Source of the DNA: Candidatus Poribacteria bacterium
GTDB taxonomy: Bacteria; Poribacteria; WGA-4E; WGA-3G
Assembly (NCBI GenBank): GCA_022822275.1
Contig: JAJEBZ010000303.1
Location: 1-39,290, forward strand
Length of the DNA: 39,290 nucleotides
Direction: 5' to 3'
Part shown: in pieces, positions 33,517 to 39,290 of the stretch
Layout: each line of letters begins with the position of its first letter
How positions within the stretch are numbered: position 1 is the first letter of the stretch
Made by a program: the position numbers and the translations under genes
The notes under the pieces: generated by a model
The model's database searches: none
What the model saw: only the letters and a program-made list of their open reading frames with translations
What the model was told of the DNA's origin: nothing

Positions 33517-35630
33517 CTCTCCACCCCATTTAAACTTTTTATCGCATCCATTACCTTTTTCAACTGTTCAACACCAGTCACATCCAAAGTAAAGTAATCC
33601 GCAGCTGTATCATTGATTCTGGTGACAGTTGAGGATTTAAAGTTCCCTTCTCGTATGTTCACCTGGAATTTTGCAATAGCAGTTGTGATCTCTCCTAACA
33701 TCCCAGGTTTGTCATCACATTCAACAAAAATCTGTGCAGGATAGTTCGTACCTTCTACAGCGTGCATATTGACCGCAACAAATCTTTCCGGTTCATCAAG
33801 AAGGCGGGCACACCCATCCCGATGAATAGAAACCCCGCGCCCACGCGTAAGATACCCAACTATATCGTCTCCAGGGATTGGATTGCAACATTTCATAATG
33901 CGGAACATCCCCAAATCTATACCGTTATCAAGATGGATAATGGGTTCAACATCTTTAGGTTTTTGTTTTTCAGGTACTACTTCTGTTTTTTCTGGTTTCA
34001 ACCGATTTACGATCTGTGTCGCAGATTCATGTCCATTTCCAATCCGAATGCATAATTCCTCAACGTTTGCGTGGCCAAGTTGTTTGGCAATCTCCAGCAG
34101 CTTTGGAGATTTCAGATAATCGTTTGCATTGAGGTATGACACCTGAAGTTCCGCTTTGAGAAATTTCTTTCCCAATTCAAGTGCATCGACTCTGTCTTTT
34201 TCTTTGAACCAGTTTCGGATTTTTGTACGCGCATTCGCTGTTTTCACGATACGTAGCCATGACCTACTGGGTGTGCTTTTCGGGTGTGTCAGAATTCGGA
34301 TGCGGTCACCGTTCTGTAAAGGCTCGCGTATCGGGGTGAGAACATTGTTCACCTCTGCCCCATAGCATGTATGTCCAATCTCGGTGTGGATTCTGTAGGC
34401 AAAGTCTATTGCTGTTGAACCGACAGGTAGTGCGTGGATATCACCTTTTGGCGTGAAAACATAAACCTCATCTTGAAAAAGTTCCAACTTCATAGACTCA
34501 ATAAATCGGTCTGGAACATCTTGCGTATCCTGGATATCATCAAGCATCGCCTTGTAATTCGCATAAATGGAGAGTGCTTCCTTTGTTGTTGGTACCCCCT
34601 CTTTATAACTCCAGTGTGCAGCGATTCCGTTTTCAGCGACCTGATGCATCCCCTTACTTCGAATCTGGATCTCAATTGGTTTGCCATCATCTAAAATGGT
34701 CGTATGTAGTGATTGGTATCCGTTCTTTTTCGGTTGTCCAATCCAATCTCGGACACGGTCGGGAAGATAATTCCACCTTAAATGTAACGCACCGAGTGCG
34801 CTGTAACAGCTCCAATCGTCATCTACAAGCACACGCAGTCCAACCAAATCACAAATGTCTTTAAACGGAGTTCCTTTCTCATGCATCTTTTGGTAGATGC
34901 TGTATATATGCTTTGTTCGTCCTCTGACGTTTGCTGGAATGCCGTGTTTTTTTAACTCTGTATGAATTATCGCTTCCATTTTCTTACAGTATGCTTGTCG
35001 TTCTTCCAATTTTTCGTTTAGTAGGTCAGCGATTTCTCTATAGGTGTCGGGGAGGAGATATTTGAGGGCGCGATCTTCAAGTCGACTCATGATAGACCAA
35101 ATCCCAAGTCGGTGTGCGATAGGGGCATAGATTTCCAGAGTCTCTTTAGAAATCCGCAGCTGCTGTTCATCGGATAAATGGTCCAGCGTCTCCATATTGT
35201 GTACCCTGTCAGCCAGTTTAATCAGGATGACACGCAAATCCTCGGCAGTTGCTAATAAAAGTTTTCTATATGTTTCGGCTTGTCTTTGACGTTGACCACC
35301 ACTAAATTTATAGCGTCCGATTTTTGTCACACCTTCCACCAAGTGGGCAATACTTTTGCCGAACTGTTTTTCCAACTCCACACGTGTAATACCTGTATCT
35401 TCTAACACATCGTGCATCAAACCCGCACAGATCGTATCCATATCTAACCGCAGTTGCGCGAGTATTTCTGCAGTTCTCACACAATGCATGAAATACGGTT
35501 CGCCAGATTTTCGTAGCTGCTTTCTATGTGCATTCTCAGCGTAACTATAACACGTTTTGAGAAAGTCAAAATCGGTCGCTGCTTCTGGGTTATGTCTCTG
35601 TATGATATTAATCAGGGATTCCACACTCAT
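33498..35630 (-). CDS. relA: Bifunctional (p)ppGpp synthetase/hydrolase (RelA/SpoT family)
   Basis: Makes and degrades the stringent-response alarmone. The 710-aa protein has the full long-RSH layout. An HD hydrolase domain has YFMHCVRTAEIL and MHDVLEDT with intact metal residues. The synthetase domain has HIYSIYQKMHEKG, DICDLVGLRV, GYQSLHTTI and IEIQIRSKGMHQVAENGIAAHW. A TGS domain (VYVFTPKGDIHALPVGSTAIDFAY) and a C-terminal ACT domain (AQIFVECDDKPGMLGEITTAIAKF) follow. Intact HD and synthetase motifs indicate both activities. ATG 35630 (MSVESL) lies within the 3' end of recJ, overlapping it by 23 bases, so recJ and this gene form one operon. Confidence 0.94.
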   Translation of the reverse strand: MSVESLINIIQRHNPEAATDFDFLKTCYSYAENAHRKQLRKSGEPYFMHCVRTAEILAQLRLDMDTICAGLMHDVLEDTGITRVELEKQFGKSIAHLVEGVTKIGRYKFSGGQRQRQAETYRKLLLATAEDLRVILIKLADRVHNMETLDHLSDEQQLRISKETLEIYAPIAHRLGIWSIMSRLEDRALKYLLPDTYREIADLLNEKLEERQAYCKKMEAIIHTELKKHGIPANVRGRTKHIYSIYQKMHEKGTPFKDICDLVGLRVLVDDDWSCYSALGALHLRWNYLPDRVRDWIGQPKKNGYQSLHTTILDDGKPIEIQIRSKGMHQVAENGIAAHWSYKEGVPTTKEALSIYANYKAMLDDIQDTQDVPDRFIESMKLELFQDEVYVFTPKGDIHALPVGSTAIDFAYRIHTEIGHTCYGAEVNNVLTPIREPLQNGDRIRILTHPKSTPSRSWLRIVKTANARTKIRNWFKEKDRVDALELGKKFLKAELQVSYLNANDYLKSPKLLEIAKQLGHANVEELCIRIGNGHESATQIVNRLKPEKTEVVPEKQKPKDVEPIIHLDNGIDLGMFRIMKCCNPIPGDDIVGYLTRGRGVSIHRDGCARLLDEPERFVAVNMHAVEGTNYPAQIFVECDDKPGMLGEITTAIAKFQVNIREGNFKSSTVTRINDTAADYFTLDVTGVEQLKKVMDAIKSLNGVESVVRKM

Positions 35631-38169
35631 CTTTGATTCGCTCCCAAATTTGTTGGGTATTTTCATGTAGTTGGAATTTCGCAAATTTCAGGCTATTCTG
35701 TTTCAACCATTCACATTTTAAATAGGTTTTTGATCTCACCAATTCACTCTTGCGGTTGGGTATTAGTCTTATATATTGCTGTCCAACCTCTGAATTTCTC
35801 TCAATTAATCCTAATTCTACAAAAATTGTTAATCCTAATTCTACAGCTTGATCTGAGTTTAGTTCAAGTCTTTCTGTCAATGTTTTAAAATCAGTTATCT
35901 CCGTACTGTTTGTTTCACACAATTTTCGATATAAGGTTGCAAGATATTTTCTGTCAGGATACGTATTATCTATCCATTCCTTTAACAGTTGCTCATCAGA
36001 ATCCTGATTATACAAGAGATTAAGCAATGTGGTACTATGATTTTTTGCTGCAGATTTGCACTTCTCAAAGAAATCATCCTGTTGTATCTCAAGATGACAA
36101 AAGATAATATTTTCAATGATTGGAACAACTTCTAATGCAGAGGTAGAAAATGTGCTTGAGGAAACAATTCCCCTATATCTGCAGTTCTTAACTTTTTCTA
36201 ACAGCTCAAGTTCTTCTGCTTCCGTTGTTGTCTCATCATGTCTTGCAAATGTTGATGCCTTTTCAGGAATTACATTTGTCAATAATTGTTTTATCTTCTC
36301 ATTATTCAGTACATATATTATACATGGTTTATCTGTGTTTAGCAAAGTCAATAGACTTTCTTTCTTATTCTGATTGCGACTATCCACGACTCTTGCATAA
36401 GAAGGTATGTCGGTCGGAGGATATATCAATAGATTCGGAGACCGGTCTGGTGACTTGATATGAAACTCTTCAAGAACCAGTTGGACAGAACGGGAATTAT
36501 TATAGTCATTGATTTCAGGGGAAAATGCAATATCTAACGAAATATTCGGTCTACTCAGTGTTATTGAATGCTGTGCCTTTCGCCATCCTATCGATCTTTT
36601 TGAATCTAAACCGTCACTGACAAACATTGAGAGATGTTCCTGCTCCTTCCCCATCGTTGACGGTTGCCCCTTAATAGTGAGATCTTTAATGACAAAACGC
36701 GGTGACGGATTTTCGCCTCCAAAGGGTTCTAAGACATCAAACTGCTCTAATGTTTGTAACGTTAGAGCAGATAGGTTTGTTTCAAAATCTAAAGGAAGTT
36801 TTGGAATTAAGTCTTCGTCGTCAAGATGTTCACAGGCAAAATCATTAAATGCTTTTTTAAATTTCGGTAAGTTTTCTGTTTTTAATGTGACACCAGCCGC
36901 AGCCTGATGTCCTCCATGTTTAATGAGTAGATTAGAGCAACTGTTCAAGCTATCAGCGAGATTCATGCCTTCAATACAACGGCCTGAACCGGTGGCTTCA
37001 TCACCATCAATTGCAAGCACAAAAATGGGGCGGTAATACTGTTCAAGCAACCTTGAAGCAACAATGCCGACAACACCTTTTGCATGTTCTCCCCAAGAAT
37101 CACTCGCAACCACCAATCCTTTTGCCTGTTCAAGATTTACATTTTTGTTAAGATGTGCTGCTGCACTTTCCTGAATTTTATTTTCAATGTCTTTGCGGTC
37201 CTGATTGTATTTGTCTAAATCATTGGCATATTCTTCAGCTTTTTCTTTTGACTCTGTCGTCAACAGTTCTACTACGGTCTTAGCTGTTTTTAACCTACCA
37301 GCAGCGTTCAAACGGGGACCCAGACGATAAGATAAGGAGCTACCCACGAGTGGTCTGTTAGATATGTCTGCCACGTCACACAGTTTCTGAATGCCGATAC
37401 GATTTTTCTTGTTGATTTCTGCTAACCCAAGTCGACTCAACGTGCGATTTTCACCAGTGAGTGGAGCAATGTCTACAACTGTCCCCAAAACTACGAGATC
37501 AAGCAGCGATTTCAAATACGATTCATCTTCTAATAAACCTTGTGCTAACTTGAAAGCTAATCCTACACCCGCTAATTCTGTATAAGGATATTCGTTGCCA
37601 GCGACCTTCGGTGAAATAATAGCATAGGCAGGCGGCGGATCGCTTTCAGGGGGTTGATGGTGATCTGTGAGAATCACATCTATGCCAAGTTCATTCGCAT
37701 ATCCTATCTCCTCTATGGAGGTAATACCACAATCAACAGTAATTAGTAAGTTACATCCGTTTTCATGTATCTTTTTTATAGCATCTTTATTGAGTCCATA
37801 TCCTTCACGGAAACGGTCTGGAATATAATAACTGACAGGAAAATCTATATGCCGAAAGGCATTCACCAAAAGGGCAGTTGCTGTTGTCCCGTCCGCATCA
37901 TAGTCCCCATAAATGCAAATCTGTTCACCATTCTTTTTTGCCTGCTGGATTCGCTCAACTGCTTTCGTCATATCTGCCATCTTAAAAGGGGAGTGCAGGT
38001 CGGCATAGGTCGGATACAAATAGGTCTTTCCTTCCCCTACCGTTTTTATTCCGCGATTGACAAGTAGACGTGCGACAAGCGGAGAGACACCGAGTTTAGC
38101 AGCAAGGGTCAGACTCAAATCTATATCAGGATTTTGATACTGCCATATTTTTTGGGGTTGCAGTCTCAT
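35608..38169 (-). CDS. recJ: Single-stranded-DNA-specific exonuclease RecJ
   Basis: A 5'-3' exonuclease acting on single-stranded DNA in recombination and repair. The DHH phosphoesterase core has YGDYDADGT (about 87-95), VDCG (147-150) and LTDHH (169-172). The DHHA1 region has ASDSWGEHAKGVVGIVASRL, GSGRC and GGHQAAAG. It is followed by the OB-fold RecJ domain (PSPRFVIKDLTIKGQ). At 853 aa it has a C-terminal extension of about 280 residues compared with E. coli RecJ, as in Firmicutes and other long RecJ forms. The start at 38169 has a weak AAGAAG site. A strong promoter lies at 38215-38246. Confidence 0.94.
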   Translation of the reverse strand: MRLQPQKIWQYQNPDIDLSLTLAAKLGVSPLVARLLVNRGIKTVGEGKTYLYPTYADLHSPFKMADMTKAVERIQQAKKNGEQICIYGDYDADGTTATALLVNAFRHIDFPVSYYIPDRFREGYGLNKDAIKKIHENGCNLLITVDCGITSIEEIGYANELGIDVILTDHHQPPESDPPPAYAIISPKVAGNEYPYTELAGVGLAFKLAQGLLEDESYLKSLLDLVVLGTVVDIAPLTGENRTLSRLGLAEINKKNRIGIQKLCDVADISNRPLVGSSLSYRLGPRLNAAGRLKTAKTVVELLTTESKEKAEEYANDLDKYNQDRKDIENKIQESAAAHLNKNVNLEQAKGLVVASDSWGEHAKGVVGIVASRLLEQYYRPIFVLAIDGDEATGSGRCIEGMNLADSLNSCSNLLIKHGGHQAAAGVTLKTENLPKFKKAFNDFACEHLDDEDLIPKLPLDFETNLSALTLQTLEQFDVLEPFGGENPSPRFVIKDLTIKGQPSTMGKEQEHLSMFVSDGLDSKRSIGWRKAQHSITLSRPNISLDIAFSPEINDYNNSRSVQLVLEEFHIKSPDRSPNLLIYPPTDIPSYARVVDSRNQNKKESLLTLLNTDKPCIIYVLNNEKIKQLLTNVIPEKASTFARHDETTTEAEELELLEKVKNCRYRGIVSSSTFSTSALEVVPIIENIIFCHLEIQQDDFFEKCKSAAKNHSTTLLNLLYNQDSDEQLLKEWIDNTYPDRKYLATLYRKLCETNSTEITDFKTLTERLELNSDQAVELGLTIFVELGLIERNSEVGQQYIRLIPNRKSELVRSKTYLKCEWLKQNSLKFAKFQLHENTQQIWERIKDECGIPD

Positions 38170-38214
38170 GAAAAGTACTTCTTATAAATTGAAATTTCTG
38201 TAAGTATGTTGTAG

Positions 38215-38246
38215 ATAATATATCACGGATTGTCACGTGATGTCAA
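38215..38246 (-). promoter_or_regulatory. recJ-relA promoter with a palindrome in the spacer
   Basis: On the minus strand TTGACA (38246-38241) is followed by an 18-base spacer and TATATT (38222-38217), with a TATTAT two bases further on. The spacer carries the inverted repeat ATCACG-8 nt-CGTGAT (38222-38241), placed like an operator. The leader to the recJ start is about 40 nt. Confidence 0.6.
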
Positions 38247-38283
38247 GATTTCTTAAATGATGGTGTGTGTATAGTTTTTGGTA

Positions 38284-38447
38284 TTTGTCTGAACCAGGAT
38301 TTTCAGGATTTATGGATTGCCAAGATAAGAGTTTGATGTGAGATGTTCAATTCTTAATGTATACATTCTTGATGGTACTATCAATCATTTGTGGTAATCC
38401 TTGAAAATGATCTTGATAAGGTAATCCTGGAAATTCTGTTCCAGACT
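38284..38447. repeat. Decayed copy of the TCTGAACCAGGATTTTC palindromic element
   Basis: The left end (38284-38310) matches 27 bases of the inner arm of the 28473-28789 inverted repeat. The right end, GGTAATCCTGGAAATTCTG then TTCCAGAC (to 38446), is a degenerate reverse complement of it. The arms no longer pair well. The region contains no gene, and a 70-aa frame within it is not supported. Confidence 0.6.
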
Positions 38448-38533
38448 GAATTGATGTCTATGAGTTTGTTCAGCACTAACCAACCTACAAGATTACGACA
38501 CACAGATATCAGCAATAGGTGGAGACAGCATTG

Positions 38534-38773
38534 TCAAGATGCTCCCTCGCGCGGAAAAGGCATATCTATCACGATGTCGTTCTTTAATGCGCGTGCTGCA
38601 TAGCTAAGCACCGCCCGAATGCTTTCTTCAGTTAGATCCGGATAATCTGCAATAATCTCCTCGTTTGTCATACCACTCGCCAATAGTCCTAACACATGTT
38701 CAACACTTATGCGTGTGCCTTCAATTACCGGTTTTCCTCCAAGGATTCCCGGATTAGCGATTATTCTAACCAT
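38534..38773 (-). CDS. DUF433 domain protein (antitoxin-like)
   Basis: A 79-aa protein matching DUF433 (PF04255) across its whole length: RIIANPGILGGKPVIEGTRISVEHVLGLLASGMTNEEIIADYPDLTEESIRAVLSYAA. The family has a helix-turn-helix-like fold and is usually the antitoxin of a DUF5615 PIN-like toxin. No toxin gene follows: the region downstream is the repeat at 38284-38447. It may be an orphan antitoxin or a stand-alone regulator. The start has a perfect GGAGG site. Confidence 0.88.
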   Translation of the reverse strand: MVRIIANPGILGGKPVIEGTRISVEHVLGLLASGMTNEEIIADYPDLTEESIRAVLSYAARALKNDIVIDMPFPREGAS

Positions 38774-38864
38774 AATTATTTTCCTCCATCGTGAAATTTA
38801 TTAACCTACAATATTTTACCAAAGTCTTGGGATTATATCAAATCGTTTTGTTTTCACAAAAGAC

Positions 38865-38893
38865 TTGACATCTAATCCGCTGCAGCATACAAT
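38865..38893 (+). promoter_or_regulatory. Consensus promoter without a following gene
   Basis: TTGACA at 38865-38870, a 17-base spacer and TACAAT at 38888-38893, on the + strand. No ORF of useful size lies on this strand downstream within the window. A transcript starting near 38900 would contain the hairpin at 38971-38992 and the repeats from 39037. Confidence 0.6.
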
Positions 38894-38970
38894 CTTTTCA
38901 ACGGTAAAAATTAGCACACTGGCATAAGATTATACAAATTAATTGGATTTATCTTGTTTCATTGGCATTA

Positions 38971-38992
38971 GGTGCGGTTAGGAAACCGCACC
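38971..38992. repeat. Perfect GGTGCGGTT-agga-AACCGCACC hairpin
   Basis: A 9-bp perfect stem with a 4-nt loop. Its core CGGTTaggaAACCG also occurs at 26664-26677, so this is a dispersed repeat. It could serve as a terminator or a small-RNA stem. Confidence 0.7.
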
Positions 38993-39036
38993 ATAAACGT
39001 CAATATAAGGAATTTTGATTTTGAATAATGCTCTTC

Positions 39037-39151
39037 AGTCCCGTAGGGACGATATGTTTATAGAAAACGGTCTAACAAGGTCTCTTTAGTCCCGTAGGGA
39101 CGATATGTAGATACCATGACAGTGCTATAAACATAGCGTCCCTACGGGACT
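39037..39151. repeat. Three GTCCCGTAGGGAC repeat units (two direct, one inverted)
   Basis: AGTCCCGTAGGGACGATATGT occurs at 39037-39057 and 39088-39108, and inverted with one change at 39131-39151. Each unit contains the hairpin GTCCC-GTA-GGGAC. Units 1 and 3 also share the adjoining TTATAG, so they form a larger inverted repeat around unit 2. This is a palindromic interspersed repeat cluster, not a CRISPR. Confidence 0.75.
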
Positions 39152-39165
39152 AAATGGTTTACTCG

Positions 39166-39290
39166 CTAAGTTTTAGACATATTTTCAATTATAGAACCGT
39201 AAGGTCCTAATGTGTATAAAGGTTGTTTTTGCGGTTGTTTCTTCCAATGGTAAGGGTGTTTATGTGCATTCCACCAACACACCGCATTTT
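39166..39290 (-). CDS. Possible C-terminus of a transposase (partial)
   Basis: An open minus-strand frame enters from the right edge and stops at TAG 39168-39166, giving about 41 residues. It includes WWNAHKHPYHWKK, which resembles the C-terminal 'YWN.HPHPFxW' segment of IS630-like DDE transposases. The composition (many H, W, Q, K) could also reflect translated repeat DNA. The catalytic part would be outside the window. Confidence 0.35.
   Translation of the reverse strand, partial: NAVCWWNAHKHPYHWKKQPQKQPLYTLGPYGSIIENMSKT

Noticed and set aside
38391-38603. 70-codon + strand frame overlapping the DUF433 gene
   Set aside because: It runs through the decayed repeat and is antisense to a well-supported DUF433 protein. 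It has no ribosome site.
39037-39151. Repeated GTCCC...GGGAC units looked like a small CRISPR array
   Set aside because: Only two direct copies exist, the third is inverted, the flanks of units 1 and 3 are shared, and no cas gene is present. It fits a palindromic interspersed repeat.

Overview
The window looks like a chromosomal stretch of a moderately AT-rich, Gram-negative (outer-membrane-bearing) bacterium. It encodes a BamA-like surface antigen, several lipoproteins, sugar ABC and TRAP-type binding proteins, and core housekeeping genes. A short hairpin repeat built on GCGGTTAGGAAACCGC, GTCCCGTAGGGAC repeats and palindromic 'gtctgaaccaggattttcagg' elements lie between genes. Together with the many sugar-handling genes this reminds me of Candidatus Poribacteria and related uncultured lineages, but that placement is an inference and no marker was compared.

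Left part (1-9766, all + strand): the tail of a probable sodium:solute symporter, a family-4 glycosyltransferase and a small membrane protein. Next come an ECF sigma factor paired with a DUF4097 beta-repeat protein, and a carbohydrate ABC importer with a lipoprotein binding protein and two permeases but no ATPase. The second permease carries a large extra membrane insertion. A PcfJ-like gene ends this part.

Defence island (9856-17524, + strand): a Type III restriction-modification system in which mod and res are each preceded by a paralogous antitoxin/PIN-toxin pair (TA1-mod-TA2-res). The two antitoxins have the same length and about half their residues are identical. A probable promoter with a perfect palindromic operator lies before TA2, and a bidirectional terminator closes the island.

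Minus-strand envelope/transport cluster (17589-24280): transcribed as a large outer-membrane protein (DUF4097-like, CBM9-like, POTRA and D15 barrel), a YgfZ folate-binding protein, a TatT-type TRAP-associated lipoprotein and a DctP-type TRAP binding protein. Spacings are tight and no TRAP membrane subunits are present. Upstream sits a 246-bp non-coding transposable element with terminal inverted repeats and a 9-bp target duplication. It abuts the promoter of a divergent xylose-isomerase-like gene.

Right part (24831-38773): the xylose-isomerase-like protein, an adenylate kinase, a GT39-like membrane glycosyltransferase (-), a four-cluster ferredoxin, a frameshifted small lipoprotein, gmk, coaBC and rsmA. 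Then come a carboxypeptidase-regulatory-domain lipoprotein (-), rpmB, a bifunctional RelA/SpoT protein (-), recJ (-) and a DUF433 protein (-). recJ and the RelA/SpoT gene overlap and share a strong promoter containing a palindrome. The last 500 bases hold a consensus promoter with no gene behind it, a perfect hairpin, three GTCCCGTAGGGAC units, and what may be the C-terminus of a transposase on the minus strand.

No rRNA, tRNA or CRISPR array was recognised. Coordinates of starts are chosen from Shine-Dalgarno sites and domain boundaries. Residue numbers are hand counts and may be off by a few.
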